A DNA stretch of 16,572 nucleotides, from the NCBI GenBank assembly GCA_900553135.1, contig USCO01000037.1, forward strand, positions 1 to 16,572. Direction: 5' to 3'. Position numbers and translations under genes: made by a program. Shown piece by piece: positions 1 through 6,767 of this stretch; within the stretch, counting starts at the first letter, position 1; each line of letters opens with the position of its first letter. The stretch comes from an uncultured Eubacteriales bacterium (GTDB lineage: Bacteria; Bacillota; Clostridia; Oscillospirales; Oscillospiraceae). The notes beneath the pieces were generated by a model. The model ran no database searches, was not told the origin of the DNA, and was given only the letters and a program-made list of their open reading frames with translations.

Positions 1-1308
1 GCCCCCACATTTTCCGACGTCCCCCAGGACGCCTGGTACGCCCAGGCTGTGGAAAATGCCGTGGAGCAGGGGCTGATGACGGGTACCTCCTCCAATACCT
101 TTTCTCCCAACACCACCATGACCCGGGCCATGCTGGCCACGGTGCTGTACAGCCTGGCTCAGACGCCCCCGGTCACGGGGGAACCCCAGTTTTCCGATAC
201 TACTCAGGACAGCTGGTATTCCCAGGCTGTGGTCTGGGCCACCGAAAACGGCTACATATCCGGATATGGAAACGGTCTCTTCGGCCCTGACGACCCGGTG
301 ACCCGGGAGCAGTTTGCCGTCATCCTGTGGCGCTACGCCCAGAGTCCCCTGGCCGGGACGGCGGCCGGATTTTCCGACAGCACCTCCATCTCCCCCTGGG
401 CGGCCAACGCTGCCGACTGGGTGAAGGAGGCGGGGATCATGAGCGGCAAGCCGGAAAACCGCTTTGACCCCCAGGGCCAGGCCACCCGAGCCGAGGGAGC
501 CGCCATGCTCACCGCCTTCCACAGCTGGCTGCTGGCCCAGCAGCCCGAGCCCGAGCCGGACCCCACCCCCGAACCGGAGCCCCCTCAGGTGGGGACCCTG
601 CCCCTCAACTCCTATGACAGCAGCCTCTTTGTGGTGGAAAACGGATTTCTCACCTACCAGGGCGACACCCCCAGCTATGTGGGGGTGGACGTCTCCTCCC
701 ACCAGGGGCTCATTGACTGGGAGCAGGTGGCCGACGCCGGCGTGGACTTTGCCATGATCCGGGTGGGCTACCGGGGTTACACCGAGGGCAACATCTACAA
801 GGACTCCTACTTCACCTACAACATCAACCGCGCCCTGGAGGAAGGGCTGGAGGTGGGCATCTACTTCTACTCCCAGGCTGTCACCGTGGAGGAGGCCCTG
901 GAGGAGGCCCGCCAGACCCTGGAATGGATCGAGGGCTACGACGTCACCTACCCCGTGGTCTTTGACTGGGAGCGGGTGAGCACCGACTCCTCCCGCACCC
1001 GCACCACCACCTCCTCGGTCATCACCGCCTGCGCCCAGGTCTTCTGCCAGGAGATCGCCCAGGCGGGCTACCTGCCCATGACCTACGGCAGCCCCTCCAA
1101 AATCGGCGTGGACCTGGACCTGACCCAGCTGCTGGACTACCCCTTCTGGCTGGCCCACTACACCACCGGCTGGAAGCCCAGCAGCTACCGCTACCAGTAC
1201 CACATGTGGCAGTACACCAGCAGCGGCAGTGTGGCCGGCATCGACGGACGGGTGGACCTGAACCTGTGCCTGGCCGACTGGGACCAGCTGTACACCATGA
1301 CTAAATAA
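1..1308 (+). CDS. SLH-domain GH25 muramidase (lysozyme-like), 5' end outside window
   Basis: The frame is open from base 1, so the gene begins before the window; the internal GTG at 49 is not the start. Three SLH repeats follow each other (about 7-165, 190-345, 370-530), each with the FSD/AW start and a TR(A/E) motif near the end. A Pro/Glu-rich linker (541-590) leads into a glycoside hydrolase family 25 domain (about 673-1275). Its landmarks are the GVDVSSHQG strand (682-708), the PVVFDWE catalytic motif with Asp at 964-966 and Glu at 970-972, and the late WQYTSSG and GRVDLN motifs. GH25 enzymes cut the MurNAc-GlcNAc bond of peptidoglycan; SLH domains bind pyruvylated secondary wall polymers. 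I infer a wall-anchored autolysin or remodelling enzyme. The missing upstream part probably holds the signal peptide. The domain call is firm; the physiological role is inferred. Confidence 0.93.
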   Translation, partial: APTFSDVPQDAWYAQAVENAVEQGLMTGTSSNTFSPNTTMTRAMLATVLYSLAQTPPVTGEPQFSDTTQDSWYSQAVVWATENGYISGYGNGLFGPDDPVTREQFAVILWRYAQSPLAGTAAGFSDSTSISPWAANAADWVKEAGIMSGKPENRFDPQGQATRAEGAAMLTAFHSWLLAQQPEPEPDPTPEPEPPQVGTLPLNSYDSSLFVVENGFLTYQGDTPSYVGVDVSSHQGLIDWEQVADAGVDFAMIRVGYRGYTEGNIYKDSYFTYNINRALEEGLEVGIYFYSQAVTVEEALEEARQTLEWIEGYDVTYPVVFDWERVSTDSSRTRTTTSSVITACAQVFCQEIAQAGYLPMTYGSPSKIGVDLDLTQLLDYPFWLAHYTTGWKPSSYRYQYHMWQYTSSGSVAGIDGRVDLNLCLADWDQLYTMTK

Positions 1309-1316
1309 ACTTTTTC

Positions 1317-1345
1317 ACGCGGCCGCACCTGCGGCCGCGTTTTTT
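1317..1345 (+). terminator. Rho-independent terminator of the SLH-GH25 gene
   Basis: ACGCGGCCGCA (1317-1327) pairs perfectly with TGCGGCCGCGT (1330-1340). The innermost pairs probably open to give a four-base loop. A run of six T follows (1340-1345). It starts 9 bases after the stop codon and insulates the next operon. Confidence 0.9.
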
Positions 1346-1375
1346 CTGCCCGGTTCAAAAATTTTTCTTTTCTTC

Positions 1376-1405
1376 TGAAACTATCCCTCTCCCTTTGCAG
1401 TCTTA
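1376..1405 (+). promoter_or_regulatory. Putative ECF-sigma promoter, likely autoregulated
   Basis: TGAAAC (1376-1381) is a typical ECF -35 box. AGTCTTA (1399-1405) lies 17 bases downstream and resembles the CGTC-type -10 of sigma-V/W/M promoters. Transcription would begin near 1411, just upstream of the ribosome site at 1414-1422. No good sigma-A promoter is seen between the terminator and the gene. Position directly before an ECF gene suggests that the factor drives its own operon; this is inferred from the match only. Confidence 0.6.
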
Positions 1406-1413
1406 ATGATACG

Positions 1414-1422
1414 AAAGGAGGT
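1414..1422 (+). promoter_or_regulatory. Strong ribosome binding site that sets the sigma factor start
   Basis: AAAGGAGGT is a near-perfect anti-16S match. It lies 10 bases before the ATG at 1433. An upstream in-frame ATG at 1406 has no ribosome site and lies at or before the predicted transcription start, so 1433 is preferred. Confidence 0.8.
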
Positions 1423-1432
1423 CATCCACCTT

Positions 1433-1969
1433 ATGCAGCTGCGACAAACCATCCCCAAGCTGTCGGACGAGGAATTCATCCGCCTGACAGAAGCAAAAAG
1501 TGATTCATTTTACCGCGTGGCCTACGGCTACGTGCGAAATACAGAGGACGCCAAGGATATCGTTCAGGAGGCCATCTGTAAGGCCTACGTCCACAAGTCC
1601 CGCCTGAAGGACGCGGACAAGTTCTACCCCTGGTTTTACCGGATTCTGACCAATACCGCGGCCTCCTTCCTGCGCAAACACGCCCGGACCGTCCCCTGGG
1701 ACCAGGAGGTTTTGGACCTTCCCGTCTCTCAGGAGGACCGCTGGGGGGACGCCCTTCTGGTGCGGGAAGTGCTCTCGGGCCTGGAAGCCAAGAGCCGCAC
1801 GGTCATCATTTTGAAAATCTACGAGAACATGACCTTCAGCGAAATCGCCCAGATCGTAAAAAAACCGGAAAACACCGTCAAAACCCTATACTATCGCGGA
1901 CTCAAATCCCTAAAAGAAAGGATGCAGATCAATGGATATGAACCGGAATGGCTCCGTTCCCATTCCTGA
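1433..1969 (+). CDS. ECF-family RNA polymerase sigma factor
   Basis: This 178-residue protein has the two-domain ECF layout. Region 2 (about residues 22-80) contains DSFYRVAYGYVRN, the EDAKDIVQEAICKAY core helix and the FYPWFYRILTN promoter-melting segment. Region 4 (about 112-166) carries a helix-turn-helix, FSEIAQIVKKPENTVKTLYYRG. Region 3 is absent, as expected. It should direct RNA polymerase to envelope-stress promoters. The start at 1433 is chosen for its ribosome site; a longer form from 1406 is possible but unlikely. The gene overlaps the following anti-sigma gene by 38 bases, which points to translational coupling and fixed stoichiometry. The nearest known logic is the B. subtilis SigV/SigW type, but I cannot assign an orthologue. 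Confidence 0.93.
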   Translation: MQLRQTIPKLSDEEFIRLTEAKSDSFYRVAYGYVRNTEDAKDIVQEAICKAYVHKSRLKDADKFYPWFYRILTNTAASFLRKHARTVPWDQEVLDLPVSQEDRWGDALLVREVLSGLEAKSRTVIILKIYENMTFSEIAQIVKKPENTVKTLYYRGLKSLKERMQINGYEPEWLRSHS

Positions 1970-3053
1970 GGATTTACATGAGGTCATCCACCAGGGGGTG
2001 GCCCAGGGCCGTCAGGTCCTGGCCCGGCGCAAGTGGGCCAGACGGGCCGCCGCCAGCTCCCTGTGCTCGGTGGCCCTGGCCTTTGGACTCTTTGTGGGCG
2101 GGGTGCGCCTCTCCCCCGCCTTCGCCGCCGCCGTGGAGGACCTCCCCGTGCTGGGCCAGCTGGTCCAGGTGTTTGGGGTCAACCAGGAGGTGGCCCAGGG
2201 CGGCAGTCAGGCCCAGGTGGACAGCGCCGCGCTGACCATGGAGCGCAGCGGCGACACCGAGCTCATCCGCCTGAACTTCCACCAGGCCCAGGCCGCTGCC
2301 TACCGGGCGGAGTTTGCCTCCTACCCCAAGACGGTCACCATCACCCTCCCGGGCACCAAGGGGGTGGAGATCCTCTCCCAGATCTCCCGGGCCGCCGACA
2401 CCAGCCAGTACATCAAATCGGTCTACCAGCTGCCCACCAGCACCCAGGACACCGCCATCCTCCAGCTGGAGCTGGAGAGCGACGCCGACGTGCAGATTCA
2501 GGAGTACCGCGACCCGGGCAGCCTGGTCATCCAGCTGACCCCCGCCGAGATCCAGCTGGATACCGTCTACTCCCTGCGCACCCTCTCCCTGGACCAGCAG
2601 GGAGTGCAGCAGGCCGCCGACCAGTACGCCCAGCAGTCTCCCCGGCTGCTGCGGGATGACCAGGGCACCTACTTCCTGGAGCTGGGGCAGTATGCCTCCC
2701 TGGAGGAGGCTCAGGCCGCCCTCCAGGCCCTGGACGGGGACCTCATTGTGGAGACGCGCACGGGCAACAATGTCCCCGTGGCCTTTGCCACCATGGAGGA
2801 CTACCAAAGTAACGCTTTCCTCAACGAATACTACCAGCTGCTGCTCTGCAGCACCACGGCGGAGCCCGTGCTGGACTTCCTGGACCAGCACTTTGCCGAC
2901 GCCAACGCCCAGGAGCGGGAGGAGATGCTCCGGGGCCTCACGGGATTCTTGGAGGACTACCACGAGGACGTCGACTGGGAAAAGGCCGCCTCCTTCTACC
3001 GTATGGCAGATGAGCCCCTGCCCGAATTTTTTGAACAAACCACTACGAGGTGA
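1932..3053 (+). CDS. Membrane anti-sigma factor with large extracytoplasmic sensor domain
   Basis: A 373-residue single-pass membrane protein. Residues 1-38 are a short basic cytoplasmic tail, about 39-58 form one membrane segment, and the rest lies outside. The tail VPIPEDLHEVIHQGVAQGR and the post-membrane LSPAFAAAVEDLPVLGQL are typical of the DUF4179/RsiV-like anti-sigma group, which lacks the classical zinc anti-sigma domain. Outside, residues about 105-206 have an AMIN-like beta pattern ending in PGSLVIQLTP, and about 245-285 have a SPOR-like motif (YFLELGQYASLEEAQAAL). Both domain calls are by eye. It should hold the upstream sigma factor at the membrane and release it, probably by regulated proteolysis, on a wall signal. 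The ATG at 1932 has AAAGGA about 9 bases upstream. The C-terminal 90 residues are acidic and unrecognised. Confidence 0.8.
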   Translation: MDMNRNGSVPIPEDLHEVIHQGVAQGRQVLARRKWARRAAASSLCSVALAFGLFVGGVRLSPAFAAAVEDLPVLGQLVQVFGVNQEVAQGGSQAQVDSAALTMERSGDTELIRLNFHQAQAAAYRAEFASYPKTVTITLPGTKGVEILSQISRAADTSQYIKSVYQLPTSTQDTAILQLELESDADVQIQEYRDPGSLVIQLTPAEIQLDTVYSLRTLSLDQQGVQQAADQYAQQSPRLLRDDQGTYFLELGQYASLEEAQAALQALDGDLIVETRTGNNVPVAFATMEDYQSNAFLNEYYQLLLCSTTAEPVLDFLDQHFADANAQEREEMLRGLTGFLEDYHEDVDWEKAASFYRMADEPLPEFFEQTTTR

Positions 3054-3058
3054 ATATC

Positions 3059-3421
3059 ATGAAAAAGACCATCTGCGCCGTGAGCGCCCTACTTCTGACC
3101 CTGTCCCTGGCCGCCTGCGGCACCCCCGCGGGAGAAACCAACCAGGACAAATCCGCCAGTTCCACCACCAGCTCCGGCAGTTCCAGCAGCAGCCAGTCCC
3201 AGGACGCCCAGGAGACCAAGACTGTCCAGGGCATCATCAACAAGATCGACACCTATCTGATGCTGCTCCTCGACGACGGGGAGTACCAGATCATGGACTA
3301 CGGAGAGGGCGTCACCCTGGACGACTATTTTGAGGGCGACCGGGTGGAGGTAACCTACACCGGTGAGCTGGGTGTGGAAGGCGTGTACCCGGTCATCAAC
3401 GCCATCACCAAGCTCCAATAA
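3059..3421 (+). CDS. Small secreted lipoprotein, third gene of the sigma operon
   Basis: A 120-residue protein with a lipoprotein signal peptide: basic start MKKT, hydrophobic core, and lipobox SLAAC with the lipidated Cys at residue 20. A Ser/Thr/Gln-rich tether (about residues 32-52) follows, then a 65-residue beta-rich domain with VQGIINKID, DDGEYQIMDYGEG, FEGDRVEVTYTGEL and YPVINAI. This looks like a small OB-like barrel, but I do not recognise a named family. The ATG at 3059 is preferred over the in-frame GTG at 3050 because GAGGTGA (3047-3053) sits at proper distance and the signal peptide then begins MKK. The gene begins five bases after the anti-sigma stop, so translation is probably coupled. 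It may be a membrane-tethered modulator or effector of the stress response; that is inference from context. Confidence 0.85.
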   Translation: MKKTICAVSALLLTLSLAACGTPAGETNQDKSASSTTSSGSSSSSQSQDAQETKTVQGIINKIDTYLMLLLDDGEYQIMDYGEGVTLDDYFEGDRVEVTYTGELGVEGVYPVINAITKLQ

Positions 3422-3429
3422 CGGCAAGC

Positions 3430-3459
3430 AAAAAGGACATCCTTTCGGATGTCCTTTTT
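3430..3459. terminator. Bidirectional terminator between the sigma operon and cat
   Basis: AAAAAGGACATCC (3430-3442) and GGATGTCCTTTTT (3447-3459) form a perfect 13-bp stem with a TTTC loop. The T run on the plus strand and the A run on the left arm make it work in both directions. It starts 8 bases after the lipoprotein stop and ends one base before the cat stop codon. Confidence 0.93.
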
Positions 3460-3460
3460 C

Positions 3461-4105
3461 TTATGCTCCCGGCTGGAACAAGGGGCCCTCGATCATCTCC
3501 CGCAGGGTGTCCAGGAATCTGCACACATGGAATCCGTCGCAGACAGCGTGGTGCACCTGGATGGAGATGGGCAGCCACACCCGCCCCTCCTTTCGGGTGT
3601 ACTTCCCCATGGTGAAAATGGGCAGCAGGTAATCATATCCCTTTTGCAGGTTCAGCTGGAAGCCGTCAAAGCTCTCCCAGGGGACCATGGAAACGGGGAA
3701 GGTGTTGGCCGGGACATTGGGCTTTGCCATCATGCGGTGGACGTTGCCGAACTCCTCCAGGTCCCGCCGGTAGGCCCGGCAGAAGGCTTCATAGTCCGGG
3801 TCATACTCCGTCCAGAGGTTGGAAAAGGTCTCGCTGTCCTTGTGAAAGACGGTGTAGCAGGGGTGCATGTCCGAATAGCAGCCCAGCTTGCCCTCCTTAT
3901 CCAGGGCCATGCGGAACTCCCCATAGCGGTTCACCGCCCCGGTGAGCAGATAGAGCATGGTGGGGTAGAGCGTTACGCCCGCCTCCACCAGGGGGGTGAT
4001 GTCCAGCTTGGTGGTCATGCTGTAGGTGCAGGGCACGTGGGTGAGATAGTGTTCAAAATGTTCCTTCCGCGCCCAGGTGTCCAGGTCGATCCGTTGAAAC
4101 TCCAT
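3461..4105 (-). CDS. cat: Chloramphenicol O-acetyltransferase, type A (CatP-like)
   Basis: A 214-residue protein of normal family length. It acetylates the 3-hydroxyl of chloramphenicol from acetyl-CoA in the cytoplasm as a trimer. The active-site motif HHAVCDGFH is intact (residues 185-193). Other family landmarks are PCTYSMT near the N-terminus, LYPTMLYLL, FHKDSETFSNLWTE, NVSMVPW-like FPVSMVPWESFDGF and LNLQKGYDYL(L)PIFTMGKY. From memory, much of it aligns closely with clostridial CatP, including the start (MEFQRID here, MVFEKID in CatP). That alignment and the ribosome site favour the ATG at 4105 over the ATG at 4111. The gene is monocistronic, ends in the shared terminator, and has no transposase beside it. 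Base composition is nearer to the host than that of AT-rich mobile catP. Actual resistance is not shown by sequence. Confidence 0.95.
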   Translation of the reverse strand: MEFQRIDLDTWARKEHFEHYLTHVPCTYSMTTKLDITPLVEAGVTLYPTMLYLLTGAVNRYGEFRMALDKEGKLGCYSDMHPCYTVFHKDSETFSNLWTEYDPDYEAFCRAYRRDLEEFGNVHRMMAKPNVPANTFPVSMVPWESFDGFQLNLQKGYDYLLPIFTMGKYTRKEGRVWLPISIQVHHAVCDGFHVCRFLDTLREMIEGPLFQPGA

Positions 4106-4114
4106 GGTCATATT

Positions 4115-4119
4115 CCTCC
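4115..4119 (-). promoter_or_regulatory. Ribosome binding site that sets the cat start
   Basis: GGAGG on the minus strand is 9 bases from the ATG at 4105 but only 3 bases from the ATG at 4111. The downstream ATG is therefore the better start. Confidence 0.75.
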
Positions 4120-4137
4120 GTTTTTCTCTCGGCAGCC

Positions 4138-4146
4138 ATTATACCA
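4138..4146 (-). promoter_or_regulatory. Extended -10 promoter of cat
   Basis: On the minus strand the sequence reads TGGTATAAT, a consensus TATAAT with the TGn extension. I see no good -35 hexamer 17 bases upstream, which fits an extended -10 promoter. Transcription would begin about 20-25 bases before the ribosome site. No leader peptide or attenuator hairpin is visible in the short leader. Confidence 0.7.
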
Positions 4147-4208
4147 CAGAAGAAAACCGGCGGATACCATTTTTCCCTGCTTCCTCCCGCTCCTGGAGAC
4201 GCACCTCA

Positions 4209-4224
4209 CAAAATCCCCCTTTCG
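4209..4224. repeat. 16-base repeat, copy 1, upstream of the LAL regulator promoter
   Basis: CAAAATCCCCCTTTCG occurs here and again at 6745-6760. In this copy the following bases AGGGAG pair imperfectly with CCCCCT. The copy ends 5 bases before the -35 box of the regulator gene. It could be an operator or a short intergenic repeat. Confidence 0.7.
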
Positions 4225-4229
4225 AGGGA

Positions 4230-4258
4230 GTGACAAACCTCCCTTTCCTTTTTATAAT
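4230..4258 (+). promoter_or_regulatory. Sigma-A-type promoter of the LAL regulator gene
   Basis: GTGACA (4230-4235) and TATAAT (4253-4258) are separated by exactly 17 bases; the -35 box matches TTGACA at five of six positions. The start of transcription would be near 4265, giving a leader of about 20 bases. The ribosome site is weak (GGGTGGG at 4271-4277), so protein levels may be low. Confidence 0.75.
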
Positions 4259-4284
4259 AAAATTGTATAAGGGTGGGATGATGC

Positions 4285-6738
4285 ATGGAGCAATTTTATT
4301 TCTCCAAGGAGATTCAGCGGAAGCTTTCCGAGATATACCAGAGCAGCCTGACCATGATCGAGGCTCCCGCGGGCTACGGCAAAAGTACGGCGGTGCGCTG
4401 GGCCATGCGGGATGTCCCCCCTGAGCAGGTCCACTGGTTTACCGCGGTGAGTTTTCTGCAGGACACCAGTCTGGACTGGTTCATCCGGCAAATCGGCATC
4501 CTGGACCCCGGCGCGGGGACAGCCCTGCGCAATCTGGGCTTTCTCAACCGCAGCAACGTGAGCGACGCCGCGGACATTCTCTCCCAGCTCTCCATCGCCG
4601 AGCCCTGCTACCTGATTTTGGACAACTTCCAGCTCATCGGAGACAACTGGCCCCCGCCCCTTCTGCTGGCCGTGGCCGACCGGCCCCAGGATGGGCTGCA
4701 CGTGGTGCTCATCTCTCAGAACTTCAAAAAGCTCCGGGCGGTCTTTGAAAGCACCTCCGGGGTCTCCCGTCTCAACTCCCGGGATTTCCTTCTGAGCAAA
4801 AAAGACATTCTGCTGTACGCCCAGCAGCTGGGGCTCCCCCTGTCCAAGCAGCAGGCGGACATGGTCTACCGCAACACCGAGGGCTGGGCCGCCGCGGCCG
4901 CCTTGTATTTGAAGAATTTGCAGGAAAATCCCGAGCGGATGCCGGAATTTCACGATATGGACGGGCTGCTCCACGAGTTTTTCTGGCGCAAGCTGTCCTG
5001 CCGGGAGCAGGAGCTGCTGCTGCGGGTGGCGGTGTATGACTGCATCCAGGCCCCCCAGCTGCCCGACATCGCCCCCGGCCAGGAGGCCGTGCTGCAAAAT
5101 CTTCTGGTGCGCACCCCCCTCATGCACCACGACCTCCGGGCCAGAACCAGCTACCCCCACGAGCTGCTGCGCCATTTTCTGCTGGAAATGCTCCAGTCCA
5201 TGCCCCCGGATTTTCGCTGCCAGGTCTACGAGGCCGCCGGTGACATCTACCGCCGGGCGGGAAACAACAAAAAAGCCGTGGAGTGCTTTTTCCAGGCGGG
5301 CAACGACGAGCAGCTGCTCTCCTGCCAGCTGATTGGCCTCATGGGAGAGACCTTCGGCCAGATCGGCTACACCGCCCTGGCCCGCCGGGTCCTTCAGCGC
5401 TGCCCCCAGGAGATTCTGGCCCAATACCCCCTCTCCGTGCTGCGGCTGTGCCTGGCCCTTTTCGGCGGCACCGACTTCCGGGGCTTTGAGGAGGCCCTGG
5501 AGCAAAGCCGCCGCATCGTGGAGCAGACCGGCAGCCGCCAACTCATGGGCGAGTGGTATCTGCTGTCCGCCTTCCAGGAATTTCCCGACATCCCCCGCAT
5601 GACGGCCCGGTACCAGAAGGCCGCCGCCCTGATGACCGCCCCCTCTGAGATCTTCAACCGGCGGGAGCCCTACATGTTCGGCACCACCTCCATGTGGTAC
5701 CTCTTTTACCGCACGCCGGGGAAGATGATGGAGACGGCGGACCAGCTGCGGGACATGCTGGAGGTCTACAATCCCCTCACCGGCAACCACGGCGCGGGGG
5801 CCTACGAGCTGTACCTGGGCGAGGCCCTCAGCGTCCAGGGCCGCTTTGACGAGTCGGACATCTACGCCCACCAGGCGGCCCTGCTGTCCGAGCAGTGGCA
5901 GAACGCCACCGTCACCTACGGCGCGGCCCTGCTGCTGGGCATCAACGCCATCTACCAGTCGGACATGATCTCCCTGCAAAAGGCCATTGAATACCTGGAG
6001 ACCAAGGCCCTGGCCTACCCCTTTTTGCAGCACACCGCCATCAACACCCAGATGGCCGAGACTGTGCGTACTTACCTGCTGGGCCTCATGATGGAGCCCG
6101 ACCGCTCCGCCGCCTGGGCCAGAGGCGCGGCGGACATGCTGGGCGACCTCACCTTCACCAATTTCATGGCCAAGACCAACCGCATCACCGACCTCATTTT
6201 GAAAAAGGAGTACAAGCGGGCCATCGCCAGCGTGGAGGCCTCCCTCCAGCTGGACAGCCGCCTCATCTCCCTGTCCACCCGCAACTTCATGTGCGTGGGG
6301 CTGGCCCTGTGCTATCTCTCCATGGGCGCCATCCCCCGGGCCGCCGAGTGGCTGGAGCAGTCCCTGACCCTGGCGGAGCAGGACCAGAACTTCACCTTCC
6401 TGGCCTGCTTCCGGAAATATCTCTCCATCCTGTTTCTGCTTCCCTCCATTAAAAAGAAGCACGAGACCGCCATCTCCCAGATCAAGGCCATGGAGATCCA
6501 CTACACCAAGGCGGAGGAGAGCCGTATCTTCGCCATGCTGGAAAAGTACCCCGACCAGATGGTGGAGCTCAGCGACCGGGAGCGGGAGGTGGCCCGGCTG
6601 GCCGCCGAGGGCCTGCGCAACAAGGAGATCGCCCAAAAGCTCTTCATCTCCGAGGAGACGGTGAAAAGCCACATCCGCAGCATCTTCAACAAGACCAACA
6701 TCGACCGCCGCAGCAAGCTGGTGGACCTTTTGAAATAA
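4285..6738 (+). CDS. LuxR-type large ATPase transcription regulator (LAL/MalT-like)
   Basis: An 817-residue protein with the STAND-class LAL layout. The N-terminus has a Walker A motif APAGYGKST (residues 27-35) and a Walker B-like CYLILDNFQLI (about 108-118). A winged/arm region follows, then a long helical TPR-like middle (about 300-740) with repeated Ala/Leu-rich helix pairs. The C-terminus (about 759-817) is a LuxR helix-turn-helix: LSDREREVARLAAEGLRNKEIA, then SEETVKSHIRSIFNKT. Such proteins switch between ADP and ATP forms on binding an inducer and activate transcription, as MalT does with maltotriose. The inducer cannot be read here. It is divergent from cat and upstream of the DUF2442-giant surface protein unit, which is the most likely target. 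The ATG at 4285 follows a weak ribosome site; the family N-terminus (FYFSKEIQRKL) supports it. Confidence 0.93.
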   Translation: MEQFYFSKEIQRKLSEIYQSSLTMIEAPAGYGKSTAVRWAMRDVPPEQVHWFTAVSFLQDTSLDWFIRQIGILDPGAGTALRNLGFLNRSNVSDAADILSQLSIAEPCYLILDNFQLIGDNWPPPLLLAVADRPQDGLHVVLISQNFKKLRAVFESTSGVSRLNSRDFLLSKKDILLYAQQLGLPLSKQQADMVYRNTEGWAAAAALYLKNLQENPERMPEFHDMDGLLHEFFWRKLSCREQELLLRVAVYDCIQAPQLPDIAPGQEAVLQNLLVRTPLMHHDLRARTSYPHELLRHFLLEMLQSMPPDFRCQVYEAAGDIYRRAGNNKKAVECFFQAGNDEQLLSCQLIGLMGETFGQIGYTALARRVLQRCPQEILAQYPLSVLRLCLALFGGTDFRGFEEALEQSRRIVEQTGSRQLMGEWYLLSAFQEFPDIPRMTARYQKAAALMTAPSEIFNRREPYMFGTTSMWYLFYRTPGKMMETADQLRDMLEVYNPLTGNHGAGAYELYLGEALSVQGRFDESDIYAHQAALLSEQWQNATVTYGAALLLGINAIYQSDMISLQKAIEYLETKALAYPFLQHTAINTQMAETVRTYLLGLMMEPDRSAAWARGAADMLGDLTFTNFMAKTNRITDLILKKEYKRAIASVEASLQLDSRLISLSTRNFMCVGLALCYLSMGAIPRAAEWLEQSLTLAEQDQNFTFLACFRKYLSILFLLPSIKKKHETAISQIKAMEIHYTKAEESRIFAMLEKYPDQMVELSDREREVARLAAEGLRNKEIAQKLFISEETVKSHIRSIFNKTNIDRRSKLVDLLK

Positions 6739-6744
6739 CACTCC

Positions 6745-6766
6745 CAAAATCCCCCTTTCGGGGGAT
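6745..6766. repeat. 16-base repeat, copy 2, with perfect palindrome and MalT-box-like half
   Basis: CAAAATCCCCCTTTCG (6745-6760) repeats 4209-4224. Here ATCCCCC (6749-6755) and GGGGGAT (6760-6766) form a perfect seven-base inverted repeat around TTTC. No T run follows, so it is not by itself a terminator. GGGGATGTGG at 6761-6770 matches the E. coli MalT box GGGGA(T/G)GAGG at nine of ten positions. Confidence 0.65.
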
Positions 6767-6767
6767 G

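Noticed and set aside
541..590. Pro/Glu repeat as a possible tandem DNA repeat of interest
   Set aside because: It is a normal proline-rich linker between the SLH and catalytic domains.
1406..1432. An earlier ATG for the sigma factor
   Set aside because: There is no ribosome site before it, and it lies at or before the predicted transcription start.
1974..3038. A 354-codon minus-strand open frame opposite the anti-sigma gene
   Set aside because: The plus-strand product has a membrane segment, a good ribosome site and operon context; the minus-strand product is a biased shadow.
3449..4270. A 273-codon plus-strand open frame across the cat gene
   Set aside because: It begins inside a terminator, and the opposite strand encodes an intact acetyltransferase with its own promoter and ribosome site.
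3461..6738. The cat and LAL genes as a drug-inducible resistance pair
   Set aside because: They are divergent with separate constitutive-looking promoters, cat has no attenuator, and the repeat evidence links the regulator to its own promoter and the downstream unit instead.
6745..6766. The perfect ATCCCCC/GGGGGAT palindrome as the regulator's terminator
   Set aside because: No T run follows it. The next hairpin (6771-6815) with TTATTTTT is a much better terminator.
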